Assembly (NCBI GenBank): GCA_937927685.1 | Contig: CALBSC010000088.1 | Coordinates: 1-64,000, forward strand | From: an uncultured Burkholderiales bacterium | Lineage (GTDB): Bacteria; Pseudomonadota; Gammaproteobacteria; Burkholderiales; Burkholderiaceae_C | Reading direction: 5' to 3' | Length of the DNA stretch: 64,000 nt | Shown: one piece after another, positions 49,811 to 59,260 of the stretch | Position numbering within the stretch: position 1 is the first letter of the stretch | Layout of the letters: each line of letters starts with the position of its first letter | Program-made: the position numbers and the translations under genes | The notes under the pieces: generated by a model | Seen by the model: the letters and a program-made list of their open reading frames with translations, nothing else | Told to the model about the DNA's origin: nothing | The model's database searches: none

Positions 49811-51064
49811 ATGACCCAGCATATCCGTGTGCCCAGCGATGGCGAGAAGATCACCCTCGAGGCCAATGGCGCGCTACGTGTGCCGGACCACCCCATCATC
49901 CCCTTCATCGAGGGCGATGGGGTGGGGCGGGACACCACGCCCGTGATGATCAAGGTGGTGGACGCGGCGGTGGCCAAGGCTTATGGCGAGGCGCGTCAGA
50001 TTCACTGGATGGAAATCTATGCCGGCGACAAGGCCGTGCAGTTGTATGGAGAAGGGCAGGGCATGCCCGCTGAAACGCTCCAGGCCGTGCGCGAACACCT
50101 GGTGTCGATCAAGGGGCCGCTCAGCACACCCGTGGGCGGTGGGCACCGCTCCCTCAATGTCGCCCTGCGCCAGGAACTCGATCTGTATGTGTGCCTGCGC
50201 CCCGTGCGGTATTTCCAGGGCGTTCCCTCGCCGCTGAAGGATCCCTCTCGCACCGACATGGTGGTGTTTCGTGAAAATTCGGAAGACCTGTACGCCGGTA
50301 TCGAGTTTGAAGCCCGCTCGGAACCCGCGCAGCGTCTGGTGGATTTCCTGACGCGCGAACTTGGCGTGCAGAAAATCCGTTTTCCCCAGACCTCGGGCAT
50401 TGGTATCAAGCCGGTGTCGATCGAGGGCACCGAGCGGCTCATGCGCCAGGCCATCCAGTACGCGATTGACCATGACAAGCCCAGTGTGACCATCGTGCAC
50501 AAGGGCAACATCATGAAATTCACGGAAGGTGGATTCCGGGACTGGGCCTATGCGCTGGCGCAACGTGAATTTGGCGCCAAGGTGGTGGACGACGGCCCCT
50601 GGTGCAAGCTGCGCAACCCCCGCACCGGCCGGGAGATTTTCATCAAGGACGTGATTGCGGACGCTTTCCTGCAGCAAGTGCTCATGCGTCCTTCCGAGTA
50701 CAGCGTGATTGCCACCCTCAACCTCAATGGCGACTACATCTCGGACGCCGTGGCGGCACAGGTGGGCGGCCTGGGCATTGCCCCAGGGGCCAACCTTTCC
50801 GATTCGGTGGCTGTCTTCGAAGCCACGCACGGCACGGCCCCCAAATATGCCGGCAAAGATTATGTCAACCCGGGCTCGGCCATCCTGTCCGCGGAAATGA
50901 TGCTGCGCCACATGGGCTGGACAGAGGCGGCTGACCTGATCATCGCGGGCATGGAAAAAGCCATCCAGAGCAAGCGCGTCACCTACGATTTTGCCCGTCT
51001 GCTGGAGGGCGCCCGCCAGGTCAGTTGCTCGGGCTTTGGCCAGACGGTCATCCAGAATTTTTGA
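49811..51064 (+). CDS. icd: Isocitrate dehydrogenase, NADP-dependent, homodimeric type
   Basis: 417 residues from ATG 49811 (MTQHIRVPSDGEKI), which matches the usual family start; an ATG at 49790 is also in frame. Seen: IPFIEGDGVGRDTTPVMIKV, SIKGPLSTPVGGGHRSLNVA, FRENSEDLYAGIE with the phosphorylatable serine, the NADP-side motif THGTAPKYAGKDYVNPGSA, and VIATLNLNGDYISDA with the metal-binding Asp. Same reaction as the monomeric enzyme at 46874 but an unrelated fold. About 35 bases before clpS. Confidence 0.95.
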   Translation: MTQHIRVPSDGEKITLEANGALRVPDHPIIPFIEGDGVGRDTTPVMIKVVDAAVAKAYGEARQIHWMEIYAGDKAVQLYGEGQGMPAETLQAVREHLVSIKGPLSTPVGGGHRSLNVALRQELDLYVCLRPVRYFQGVPSPLKDPSRTDMVVFRENSEDLYAGIEFEARSEPAQRLVDFLTRELGVQKIRFPQTSGIGIKPVSIEGTERLMRQAIQYAIDHDKPSVTIVHKGNIMKFTEGGFRDWAYALAQREFGAKVVDDGPWCKLRNPRTGREIFIKDVIADAFLQQVLMRPSEYSVIATLNLNGDYISDAVAAQVGGLGIAPGANLSDSVAVFEATHGTAPKYAGKDYVNPGSAILSAEMMLRHMGWTEAADLIIAGMEKAIQSKRVTYDFARLLEGARQVSCSGFGQTVIQNF

Positions 51065-51099
51065 GGCGCCGGCCCCCGCGAAATGCTGGGATCGATAGA

Positions 51100-51456
51100 A
51101 TGTCCGACATGCCCGGAAAGACGCCCAAAACGAACATCATCCTGCCGCAAAAAGACGATGGCAACGCTGTCGTCTTGGAGCGGCGCACGCAGCGTACCCA
51201 GCCACCCCAGATGTATCAGGTGGTCATGCTGAATGACGATTTCACCCCGATGGAATTCGTCGTGATGGTCTTGCAGGAGTTTTTCAACAAGGACCGCGAA
51301 TCGGCGACCCAGATCATGCTGAAGATCCATCTCGACGGCAAGGGTATTTGCGGGGTGTACTCCAAGGACGTTGCCGCCACCAAGGTGGACCAGGTGCAGG
51401 ATGCCGCCCACAAATCCGGCCATCCGCTTCAATGTCTTTTTGAACCCATTGAATAA
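51100..51456 (+). CDS. clpS: ATP-dependent Clp protease adaptor ClpS
   Basis: 118 residues from ATG 51100; the Met three codons later is an alternative. Core QMYQVVMLNDDFTPMEFVVMVL (N-degron pocket), then KIHLDGKGICGVYSKDVAATK. It delivers N-end-rule substrates to ClpA, which is encoded 57 bases downstream. Confidence 0.95.
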   Translation: MSDMPGKTPKTNIILPQKDDGNAVVLERRTQRTQPPQMYQVVMLNDDFTPMEFVVMVLQEFFNKDRESATQIMLKIHLDGKGICGVYSKDVAATKVDQVQDAAHKSGHPLQCLFEPIE

Positions 51457-51513
51457 CCCGGTCCCGTTTCCATATACAGTTACCCCAGGACGCAAGCTCA
51501 AAAGGAATTGAAC

Positions 51514-53838
51514 ATGATTGCCCAGGAACTCGAAGTCAGCTTGCACATGGCCTTTGTCGAGGCGCGACAGCAGCGTCACGAATTCATCACGGTCGAGCAC
51601 CTCTTGCTGGCCCTGCTGGACAACCCCAGCGCCGCCGAGGTGTTGCGCGCCTGTTCAGCCAACATTGACGACCTGCGCAAGTCGTTGTCCAACTTCATCA
51701 AAGACAACACCCCGCAAGTGGCCGGCACCGACGAGGTGGACACCCAGCCCACGCTGGGCTTTCAGCGCGTCATCCAGCGCGCCATCATGCATGTGCAGTC
51801 CACCGGCAATGGGAAGAAGGAAGTCACCGGGGCCAACGTGCTGGTGGCCATCTTCGGTGAAAAGGATTCCCACGCCGTGTACTACCTGCACCAGCAGGGT
51901 GTCACACGTTTGGACGTGGTGAACTTCATTGCCCACGGCATCAAGAAAAGCGATGCTCCCGAGCCCACCAAGAGCCCCGAGGCAGCGCCGCAGGAACAGG
52001 AAGAGGGTGGCGGCAGCGAGAAGAACGAAAAGGCCTCGCCGCTGGAGCAATTCACCCAGAACCTCAACCAGATGGCCAAGGATGGCAAGATCGATCCGCT
52101 GATTGGCCGTGAATATGAGGTGGAACGGGTCATTCAGATTTTGTGCCGCCGCCGCAAGAACAACCCCTTGCTGGTGGGTGAGGCCGGTGTGGGCAAAACC
52201 GCCATCGCCGAGGGGCTGGCCTGGCGCATCACGCAAAGCGATGTGCCGGAAATCCTGGCCGAGTCGCAGGTGTACTCACTCGACATGGGCGCCTTGCTGG
52301 CGGGCACCAAGTACCGCGGCGACTTTGAGCAACGCCTCAAGGGCGTGCTGAAGGCCCTCAAGGACCGCCCTAACGCCATTCTGTTCATCGACGAGATTCA
52401 CACCCTGATTGGTGCGGGTGCTGCGTCGGGCGGGACGCTCGACGCGTCCAACCTCCTGAAGCCGGCGCTCAGCTCGGGCGCCATGAAGTGCATTGGCGCC
52501 ACCACCTTCACCGAGTACCGCGGCATTTTCGAAAAGGACGCCGCGTTGTCGCGTCGTTTCCAGAAAGTGGACGTGGTTGAGCCCTCCATCGAGCAGACCG
52601 TGGACATCCTCAAGGGCCTGAAGTCGCGCTTCGAAGAGCACCACAATGTCAAGTACGCCCTGGCCGCCTTGCAAGCAGCGGCCGAGCTGAGCTCGAAGTA
52701 CATCAACGACCGTCATCTGCCCGACAAGGCCATTGACGTGATCGACGAGGCCGGTGCGGCCCAGCGCATTCTCCCGCCCTCCAAACGCAAGAAAACCATC
52801 TCCAAGGGCGAGATCGAGGACATCGTGGCCAAGATTGCCCGCATCCCGCCCGCCAACGTCACGCAGGACGATCGCGGCAAGCTGCAAACGCTCGAGCGTG
52901 ATCTCAAAAACGTGGTGTTCGGCCAGGACAAGGCGCTCGAAGCCCTGTCGGCTGCTGTCAAGATGGCCCGCTCCGGCCTGGGCAAGGCCGACAAGCCGAT
53001 TGGCGCTTTCCTCTTCAGCGGCCCCACCGGGGTGGGCAAGACCGAAGCAGCCAAGCAGCTGGCTTTCATCATGGGCATCGACCTGATTCGCTTTGACATG
53101 TCTGAGTACATGGAGCGGCACGCGGTGAGCCGACTGATCGGTGCGCCTCCCGGCTATGTCGGATTTGACCAGGGTGGCCTGCTGACCGAGGCCATCACCA
53201 AGAAGCCGCACTCGGTGCTGCTGCTCGACGAGATCGAGAAAGCACACCCCGACGTCTTCAACGTGTTGTTGCAGGTCATGGACCACGGCACCCTCACCGA
53301 CAACAACGGACGCAAGGCCGACTTCCGCAACGTGATCATCATCATGACCACCAACGCGGGGGCCGAGACCATGAACAAGGCCACCATCGGCTTCACCAAT
53401 CCGCGTGAAGCAGGTGACGAGATGGCTGACATCAAGCGCCTGTTCACCCCCGAGTTCCGCAACCGTCTGGACGCCATCGTGAGCTTCAAGGCGCTGGATG
53501 AAAACATCATCCTGCGCGTGGTGGACAAGTTCCTGCTGCAACTGGAAACCCAGTTGGCCGAGAAGCGCGTTGACGTCACCTTCTCGGACGAGTTGCGCAA
53601 GCACCTCGCCAAGAAGGGCTTCGACCCCCTCATGGGTGCGCGCCCCATGCAGCGCCTCATCCAGGACACCATCCGCAAGGCACTGGCCGATGAACTGCTG
53701 TTTGGTCGTCTGACAGACGGTGGCCGCCTGAGTGTGGATATCGGGGCGGACGACCAGGTGACACTGGACATCCAGCCCACGCCCAAGAAGGATGGCAAGG
53801 CCTCCAAATCCGAACCGGCTGAAGCGCCAGAGGCTTGA
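51514..53838 (+). CDS. clpA: ATP-dependent Clp protease ATP-binding subunit ClpA
   Basis: 774 residues from ATG 51514, preceded by AAAAGGA. Clp-N domain (1-145), an acidic Gln/Glu/Gly linker (about 150-172), first AAA+ module with GEAGVGKTAIAEG (about 221-233), second with GPTGVGKTEAAKQ (about 504-516). IGA/IGL-type loop preserved near IGFTNPREAGDEM for ClpP docking. It unfolds substrates for ClpP. Paired with clpS. Confidence 0.96.
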   Translation: MIAQELEVSLHMAFVEARQQRHEFITVEHLLLALLDNPSAAEVLRACSANIDDLRKSLSNFIKDNTPQVAGTDEVDTQPTLGFQRVIQRAIMHVQSTGNGKKEVTGANVLVAIFGEKDSHAVYYLHQQGVTRLDVVNFIAHGIKKSDAPEPTKSPEAAPQEQEEGGGSEKNEKASPLEQFTQNLNQMAKDGKIDPLIGREYEVERVIQILCRRRKNNPLLVGEAGVGKTAIAEGLAWRITQSDVPEILAESQVYSLDMGALLAGTKYRGDFEQRLKGVLKALKDRPNAILFIDEIHTLIGAGAASGGTLDASNLLKPALSSGAMKCIGATTFTEYRGIFEKDAALSRRFQKVDVVEPSIEQTVDILKGLKSRFEEHHNVKYALAALQAAAELSSKYINDRHLPDKAIDVIDEAGAAQRILPPSKRKKTISKGEIEDIVAKIARIPPANVTQDDRGKLQTLERDLKNVVFGQDKALEALSAAVKMARSGLGKADKPIGAFLFSGPTGVGKTEAAKQLAFIMGIDLIRFDMSEYMERHAVSRLIGAPPGYVGFDQGGLLTEAITKKPHSVLLLDEIEKAHPDVFNVLLQVMDHGTLTDNNGRKADFRNVIIIMTTNAGAETMNKATIGFTNPREAGDEMADIKRLFTPEFRNRLDAIVSFKALDENIILRVVDKFLLQLETQLAEKRVDVTFSDELRKHLAKKGFDPLMGARPMQRLIQDTIRKALADELLFGRLTDGGRLSVDIGADDQVTLDIQPTPKKDGKASKSEPAEAPEA

Positions 53839-53901
53839 GCGGTTTGGCGGGGTGGCCCCGGGTAAAATGCCTGCTGTTTCAGCAGAGCAAAAGGATTCAC
53901 C

Positions 53902-54621
53902 GTGGCAGGTCATAGCAAATGGGCCAACATCCAGCATCGCAAGGGGCGGCAGGACGAAAAGCGAGGCAAGGTCTGGACCCGTGTGATCCGCGAGATCATG
54001 GTGGCCGCGCGTGCCGGCGGCGGCGACATGAACGCCAACCCCCGCCTGCGTCTGGCTGTGGACAAGGCCAAGGCGGCCAACATGCCGGCCGACACCATCA
54101 AGCGAAACATCGACAAGGCCACGGGTAACCTTGAAGGCGTCAATTACGAAGAAATCCGCTACGAAGGCTACGGCGTGGCCGGTGCCGCCATTCTGGTCGA
54201 CACCATGACCGACAACAAGGTGCGAACCGTGGCTGAAGTGCGGCACGCCTTCAGCAAGCACGGCGGCAACCTGGGCACCGAGGGCTCGGTGGCCTTCCAG
54301 TTCAAGCATTGCGGCCAGTTGATTTTTGCGCCGGGCACCTCGGAAGACAAAGTGATGGAAGTCGCCCTGGAAGCCGGCGCTGAGGACGTCATCACCGATG
54401 AGGATGGCGCCATTGAAGTGCTCACCGCGCCGGGCGACTTTGAAGCCGTCAAGCAAGCCCTGGTCGATGCCGGGCTGACCCCTGATGTGGCGGACATCAC
54501 CATGCGTCCCGAGAACACCATCGAACTCAGCGGCGACGACGCGGCCAAGATGCAAAAGATTCTGGATGTGCTGGAAGACCTGGACGATGTCCAGGAGGTC
54601 TATCACAACGCCGCGCTATGA
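53902..54621 (+). CDS. YebC/PmpR-family regulator, translation factor-like protein
   Basis: 239 residues from GTG 53902, with AAAAGGA upstream; AGHSKWANIQHRKGRQDEKR is the invariant family start. GVAGAAILVDTMTDNKVRT is typical. The family was described as transcription factors and more recently as helping ribosomes through proline stretches. First gene of a nine-gene run; its stop overlaps purD as ATGA. A TAAAAT hexamer near 53862 may be the -10 of the operon promoter. Confidence 0.95.
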   Translation: MAGHSKWANIQHRKGRQDEKRGKVWTRVIREIMVAARAGGGDMNANPRLRLAVDKAKAANMPADTIKRNIDKATGNLEGVNYEEIRYEGYGVAGAAILVDTMTDNKVRTVAEVRHAFSKHGGNLGTEGSVAFQFKHCGQLIFAPGTSEDKVMEVALEAGAEDVITDEDGAIEVLTAPGDFEAVKQALVDAGLTPDVADITMRPENTIELSGDDAAKMQKILDVLEDLDDVQEVYHNAAL

Positions 54622-55910
54622 AAGTTCTGGTTATCGGCACCGGGGGGCGCGAACACGCGTTGGCCTGGAAACTGGCCCAATCGTCCCGTGTGCATTCGGT
54701 CACGCTGGCTTCTGGCAATGGGGGGACACGACGTGACCCGGTCTTCCATCACATCGAGTTAAGCGACCCTCAAGCGCTGTGTCAGTGGGCCCAGCAAGAG
54801 CACGTCGACCTCACGGTGGTGGGGCCCGAGGCGCCCCTGGCAGCCGGCGTGGTGGATGTCTTTCGAGCCCAGGGCTTGCGCATTTTTGGTCCGACGCGAA
54901 ACGCCGCCCAACTGGAAAGTTCCAAGGCGTTCTCCAAGGCGTTCATGAAACGCCACCACATTCCGACCGCCGAGTACGACACGTTCACCGATGCGGCGTT
55001 GGCCCATGCCTATATCGACCGCATGGGCGCGCCCATTGTGGTGAAGGCAGACGGCCTGGCCGCGGGCAAAGGTGTGGTGGTGGCCATGACCCTGGCCGAA
55101 GCGCATGAGGCGGTGGATTTCATGCTGCTGGACAACAGCCTGGGTGTGCAGCACAACGCCGGTGGTGCGCGTGTGGTGATCGAAGAGTTCTTGCAAGGCG
55201 AAGAGGCCAGTTTCATTGCCGTGTGTCAGGGCACCACGGCCGTGCCGTTGGCGACCTCGCAGGACCACAAGCGACTGCAAGACGCGGACCAGGGCCCCAA
55301 CACCGGCGGGATGGGCGCCTATTCGCCCGCACCCGTGGTGACGCCTGAGGTCCATGCCCGGGCCATGCGCGACATCATCCTGCCCACGCTGCACGGCATG
55401 GCGCAGGACGGTATTCCCTACAGCGGTTTTCTGTACGCGGGCCTGATGATCGATGCCCAGGGGCGACCCAAGACGCTGGAGTTCAATTGCCGCATGGGCG
55501 ACCCTGAAACCCAGCCCATCATGATGCGCCTGAAGTCGGACCTGTTCGAGTTGCTGTGGGCGGCTACCGATCCGCACGGGCCGCAGGCCTTGCAGCAGTT
55601 TGACTTGCAGTGGGATCGGCGCGCGGCCCTGGGCGTGGTGATGGCGGCAGCCGGCTACCCCTTCAATCCCCGCAAGGGTGATGTCATCACAGGACTTCCC
55701 GCTGACCAGGAGCAGGCCATGGTGTTCCATGCGGGGACCACGCTGACAGGAGAGCAACTGCAGGTCACCGGCGGTCGCGTCTTGTGCGTCACCGCCCTGG
55801 GCGACTCCGTCAAGGCCGCGCAGTCATTGGCCTACCAGACCCTGCAGGGCATTCAGTTCGATGGCATGCAGTTTCGGCGCGACATCGGGTCGCGCGCCAT
55901 CAAGTCCTGA
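54618..55910 (+). CDS. purD: Phosphoribosylamine-glycine ligase
   Basis: 430 residues. Start VLVIGTGGREHALAWKLAQS, ATP-grasp blocks ADGLAAGKGVVVA and EEASFIAVCQG, DHKRLQDADQGPNTGGMGAY, and metal-site LEFNCRMGDPETQP. Second step of de novo purine synthesis. Overlaps yebC by four bases and is followed by the acyltransferase gene 12 bases on. Confidence 0.97.
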   Translation: MKVLVIGTGGREHALAWKLAQSSRVHSVTLASGNGGTRRDPVFHHIELSDPQALCQWAQQEHVDLTVVGPEAPLAAGVVDVFRAQGLRIFGPTRNAAQLESSKAFSKAFMKRHHIPTAEYDTFTDAALAHAYIDRMGAPIVVKADGLAAGKGVVVAMTLAEAHEAVDFMLLDNSLGVQHNAGGARVVIEEFLQGEEASFIAVCQGTTAVPLATSQDHKRLQDADQGPNTGGMGAYSPAPVVTPEVHARAMRDIILPTLHGMAQDGIPYSGFLYAGLMIDAQGRPKTLEFNCRMGDPETQPIMMRLKSDLFELLWAATDPHGPQALQQFDLQWDRRAALGVVMAAAGYPFNPRKGDVITGLPADQEQAMVFHAGTTLTGEQLQVTGGRVLCVTALGDSVKAAQSLAYQTLQGIQFDGMQFRRDIGSRAIKS

Positions 55911-55922
55911 CGCCGAAGCGGC

Positions 55923-56555
55923 ATGTCCATTGTGGATTTTCCGCCTCCGTATCCGGTGCAGTTCCGGGGCAGTCGGGTTGCGCGTGCGCTGCTCTCGCTG
56001 ATTGGCTGGAAGGTCCGTTTCCAGGGATTTCCTGCCCGACAGGGCGTGGCCATCGTGTACCCCCACACCAGCAACTGGGACTTCCCGGTCATGATGTTGG
56101 TGAAATGGACAACCGGCATCCAGGCCTGCTTCTGGGGCAAAGACAGCCTGTTTCGCATTCCTGTCTTCAGCCGCTGGCTGCGGTGGCTGGGTGGACTGCC
56201 CATTGATCGCTCTGCAGCCAATGGTGTGGTGGGCAGCATGGTGGATCGCTTTGAAGTGGCTCGCACCCGTGACGACTATCTTTGGTTGGGCTTGTCGCCT
56301 GAAGGCACAAGACGCCTCACCGACGGCTGGCGCAGTGGCTTTTACAGCGTGACCGTGGGCGCGCAAGTGCCCTTGGCTCTGGTCAGACTGGACTATGCCC
56401 GCCGTGAAGTGTGTATCGACCAGTTCATTCGTTTGAGTGGAGATGTGGAGCACGACTATGCCAGGATGCGTCAAGCGTTCGACCAAGTCCGTGGCTATCA
56501 TGCGGCTCAAGCGGCTCCCATCGTGCCCATGACGACCCCTTCGAAAAAGCGTTGA
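55923..56555 (+). CDS. Lysophospholipid acyltransferase-family protein (PlsC-like)
   Basis: 210 residues. YPHTSNWDFPVMML carries the catalytic His-X4-Asp of the acyltransferase family. GLSPEGTRR is the EGTR acyl-acceptor motif, and RWLGGLPIDR the next block. A membrane-associating N-terminal stretch is present but no signal peptide. It probably acylates a lyso-phospholipid or similar acceptor at the inner membrane; it is shorter than classical PlsC. Sits between purD and hemF in the operon. Confidence 0.85.
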   Translation: MSIVDFPPPYPVQFRGSRVARALLSLIGWKVRFQGFPARQGVAIVYPHTSNWDFPVMMLVKWTTGIQACFWGKDSLFRIPVFSRWLRWLGGLPIDRSAANGVVGSMVDRFEVARTRDDYLWLGLSPEGTRRLTDGWRSGFYSVTVGAQVPLALVRLDYARREVCIDQFIRLSGDVEHDYARMRQAFDQVRGYHAAQAAPIVPMTTPSKKR

Positions 56556-56560
56556 GACCT

Positions 56561-57493
56561 ATGAGCTTTCACACCTCACACATGCGTGACTACCTGCAGG
56601 GTTTGCAGCAACGCATCACCCAGTCCCTGACCGATCTCGATGGCACGCCATTCCTTGTCGATGCGTGGGAAAAGGGCCCTGGCGAGATGCTGCAAGGACA
56701 GGGCATCACCCAAATTCTGGAAGGCGGCCCGGTGTTCGAGCGTGCCGGTTGCGGTTTTTCACACGTCCGCGGTCCGCGCTTGCCCCCCTCGGCCAGCCAG
56801 CACCGGCCCGAATTGGCGGGGCTGCCTTTTGAGGCCATGGGGGTGTCGCTGGTCTTCCACCCCCGCAACCCCTATGTGCCCACGGTTCACATGAACGTGC
56901 GCATGCTCTCGGTGGTGAATGCCCAGGGCGAATTGGTGGCCTGGTTCGGCGGTGGCATGGACCTGACCCCGTACTATGGGTTTGTCGAGGATGCGGTGCA
57001 CTTTCACACCGTGTGCCGTGATGCCTTGCAGCCCTTTGGTGAAGGCCTGTACCCGCGGTTCAAGACCTGGTGCGACGACTATTTCTGTCTGAAGCATCGC
57101 AACGAACAGCGTGGCGTGGGCGGGGTGTTCTTCGATGACTTCTCTGAACTGGGCATGGAGCAAAGCTTCGCGATGTTGCAGGCCGTGGGCAATGGCTTGC
57201 TGCCTGCCTACCTGCCCATCGTGCAGCGACGCATGAACATGCCCTATGGGGAACGCGAGCGCGCCCACCAGCTGGTCCGGCGGGGACGGTACGTGGAATT
57301 CAACCTGGTCTGGGACCGTGGTACGCACTTTGGCCTGCAGTCCGGCGGTCGGACCGAGTCCATTCTGTTGTCAATGCCGCCCCTGTCTTCCTGGGCGTAC
57401 CAGCAACAGCCCGAACCCGGTTCACCGGAGGCCCTGCTCTATACCGATTTCATTGTGCGCCGTGACTGGCTGGCCGCATCCGGCCGTGACTGA
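56561..57493 (+). CDS. hemF: Oxygen-dependent coproporphyrinogen III oxidase
   Basis: 310 residues from ATG 56561. Family blocks: RAGCGFSHVRGPRLPPSAS, NPYVPTVHMNVRM, FGGGMDLTPYYGF, KHRNEQRGVGGVFFDDF and GRYVEFNLVWDRGTHFGL. Converts coproporphyrinogen III to protoporphyrinogen IX with O2 in haem synthesis, so aerobic growth is expected. Its last codons overlap the nadD start. Confidence 0.97.
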   Translation: MSFHTSHMRDYLQGLQQRITQSLTDLDGTPFLVDAWEKGPGEMLQGQGITQILEGGPVFERAGCGFSHVRGPRLPPSASQHRPELAGLPFEAMGVSLVFHPRNPYVPTVHMNVRMLSVVNAQGELVAWFGGGMDLTPYYGFVEDAVHFHTVCRDALQPFGEGLYPRFKTWCDDYFCLKHRNEQRGVGGVFFDDFSELGMEQSFAMLQAVGNGLLPAYLPIVQRRMNMPYGERERAHQLVRRGRYVEFNLVWDRGTHFGLQSGGRTESILLSMPPLSSWAYQQQPEPGSPEALLYTDFIVRRDWLAASGRD

Positions 57494-58073
57494 GCGCGTC
57501 GGTGTCATGGGGGGGGCCTTCGATCCACCCCATCTGGCCCATCGCACGCTGGCGGAATCGGCCTGGCGCGCGTTGAATCTGACCGAGCTGCGCATCTTCC
57601 CGACCGGCCAGGCCTGGCACAAGTCCACCCGGCTGTCTCCGGCGGCAGATCGTTTGGCGATGGCGCGTCTGGCCTTTGCGAACTTGCCCGGGGTGGTGGT
57701 GGATGATGCCGAACTGCGTCGCCCGGGGCCTACTTACACCCTGGAAACCTTGCAGGCACTTCGGCAGCAGCGGCCGCAAGCCCAGCTGTTTTTGGTGATT
57801 GGGGCGGATCAGGCCCGCAGTTTCGAACGCTGGCACGGCTGGCAGGATATTTTGAAACTGTCCAGACTGGCGGTTGCCGAACGAGAGCCCGCGGCAGGGC
57901 AGTGGCACAATCCAGCCTGGGGCCCGATTGAGCCGGTACCCATGCCCCTCATGGACTTGAGCGCCACCGACATTCGCGAGCGGTGCCGTCAGGGCCTTCC
58001 GATCGACACGCTGGTCCCCTCCGGGGTCGGCGATTACATTGCACAACACGGCTTGTATGCCGACCATTCATGA
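57486..58073 (+). CDS. nadD: Nicotinate-nucleotide adenylyltransferase
   Basis: 195 residues from GTG 57486 (VTERVGVMGGAFDPPHLAH). The in-frame ATG 21 bases later would delete the first strand of the nucleotide-binding fold. GGAFDPPHLAH contains the HxGH-like T/HxxH motif and LSATDIRERCRQG the second ISSTxIR-type motif. NAD synthesis. Overlaps hemF by eight bases and rsfS by four. Confidence 0.94.
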   Translation: MTERVGVMGGAFDPPHLAHRTLAESAWRALNLTELRIFPTGQAWHKSTRLSPAADRLAMARLAFANLPGVVVDDAELRRPGPTYTLETLQALRQQRPQAQLFLVIGADQARSFERWHGWQDILKLSRLAVAEREPAAGQWHNPAWGPIEPVPMPLMDLSATDIRERCRQGLPIDTLVPSGVGDYIAQHGLYADHS

Positions 58074-58792
58074 CCGACACCACCGCTAAAAAAGACGTCC
58101 AGAAACTCCAGCGCGCCATCGTCGATGGCCTGGAGGATGTCAAGGCGCAGGACATCGTGGTGTTCAACACCGAGCACCTCTCTCCACTGTTCGAGCGTGT
58201 CATGATGGCCAGCGGAACCTCCAACCGTCAGACCAAGGCGCTGGCCGCCAGCGTTCGCGACAAGGTGCGTGATGCGGGCTTCCCGAAGCCGCGCATCGAA
58301 GGTGAGGAAAACGGCGAGTGGATCATCATTGACTGCGGTCAGGCCGTGGTGCATGTGATGCAGCCGGCCATCCGGCAGTACTACCACCTGGAAGAGATCT
58401 GGGGTGAAAAGCCGATCCGTTTGAAGTTGGGGGCGCCCAAGCCCACCGTGGCAGCTGCCACCAAGGCCTCCTCGGTCCAAGCTGCGGGCAAGACCGGCAA
58501 GTCTGCCGGGCGTGCGACGGCGGGTCAATCCCGCCAGGCAGGGGCAGGCTCTGCTGGGGCTTCGATCCGCAAACCCAGTGCCGCTCGCAAACCAGCCGCC
58601 CAACGCTCGACCTCTGCTCCCGCCAAGTCTGCAGCCCCCGCCAAGCCTGCAGCACCGGCCAAGTCTGCAGCACCGGCCAAGTCTGCAAAGACCTCCAAGC
58701 CTGCCGCCAAGCGGGCGGCCAAGCCTGCCGCGTCTCGACAGAGCGCTGCCGGCGCCGGGTCTTCGCGTGCTCGCAAATCACCCGGCGCATGA
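58070..58792 (+). CDS. rsfS: Ribosome silencing factor RsfS with long Ala/Lys/Pro tail
   Basis: 240 residues, about twice the usual 105-130. Residues 1-125 are the normal domain: DVKAQDIVVFNTEHLSPLFE, ENGEWIIIDCGQAVVHVM, QPAIRQYYHLEEIWGEKP. Residues about 130-240 are a low-complexity basic tail rich in Ala, Lys, Ser and Pro, with repeated PAKSAAPAKS-type units, resembling histone-H1-like C-terminal tails. RsfS binds ribosomal protein uL14 and blocks subunit joining in starvation. The tail may bind RNA or the ribosome surface. ATGA overlaps at both ends (nadD and rlmH). Confidence 0.92.
   Translation: MTDTTAKKDVQKLQRAIVDGLEDVKAQDIVVFNTEHLSPLFERVMMASGTSNRQTKALAASVRDKVRDAGFPKPRIEGEENGEWIIIDCGQAVVHVMQPAIRQYYHLEEIWGEKPIRLKLGAPKPTVAAATKASSVQAAGKTGKSAGRATAGQSRQAGAGSAGASIRKPSAARKPAAQRSTSAPAKSAAPAKPAAPAKSAAPAKSAKTSKPAAKRAAKPAASRQSAAGAGSSRARKSPGA
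58620..58730 (+). repeat. Short coding repeats in the RsfS tail
   Basis: The stretch encoding PAKSAAPAKPAAPAKSAAPA contains near-identical copies of a 27-base unit (GCACCGGCCAAGTCTGCA type) about 58621-58685. Such slippage-prone repeats make the tail length likely to vary between strains. Confidence 0.75.
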
Positions 58793-59256
58793 AGCTGTGG
58801 GTGGTGGCGGTCGGTCAGCGCATGCCTGACTGGGCGCAGGTGGCCTGGGACGATTACGCCAAGCGATTTCCGCCCGAGTGGAAGCTGGGTCTCAAGGCCG
58901 TCAAGGCCGAACCACGCGGGAGCAAACCCGCGAACGCCCTGATGGCCGCAGAAGCCGATCGGCTGCGCGCGGCGATTCCCAAACAGGCCCGGGTGGTGGT
59001 CCTCGATGAGCGCGGCGATGCGCTGACCACCATGGCCCTGTCTCAGCGCATGCTGCAATGGCAATCCGAGTCCCAGGAGGTGGCCTTGCTGATCGGGGGT
59101 CCGGATGGCCTGGACCCGGGCTTGCGACGTGAGGCCGATGAACGCATCCGCCTCTCGGACCTGACCCTTCCGCACGCCATGGTGCGCGTGCTGCTGGTTG
59201 AGCAACTCTACCGGGGCTGGTCGATTCTGGCCAAACACCCCTACCACCGCGAGTGA
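58789..59256 (+). CDS. rlmH: 23S rRNA pseudouridine-1915 N3-methyltransferase
   Basis: 155 residues. SPOUT fold: VVVLDERGDALTT, the AdoMet-binding knot VALLIGGPDGLDPGL and LSDLTLPHAMVRVLLVEQLYR with the RGW and KHPYHRE end. Methylates pseudouridine 1915 of 23S rRNA. Neighbour of rsfS in most proteobacteria; overlaps it by ATGA. Confidence 0.97.
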   Translation: MKLWVVAVGQRMPDWAQVAWDDYAKRFPPEWKLGLKAVKAEPRGSKPANALMAAEADRLRAAIPKQARVVVLDERGDALTTMALSQRMLQWQSESQEVALLIGGPDGLDPGLRREADERIRLSDLTLPHAMVRVLLVEQLYRGWSILAKHPYHRE

Positions 59257-59260
59257 CGCC

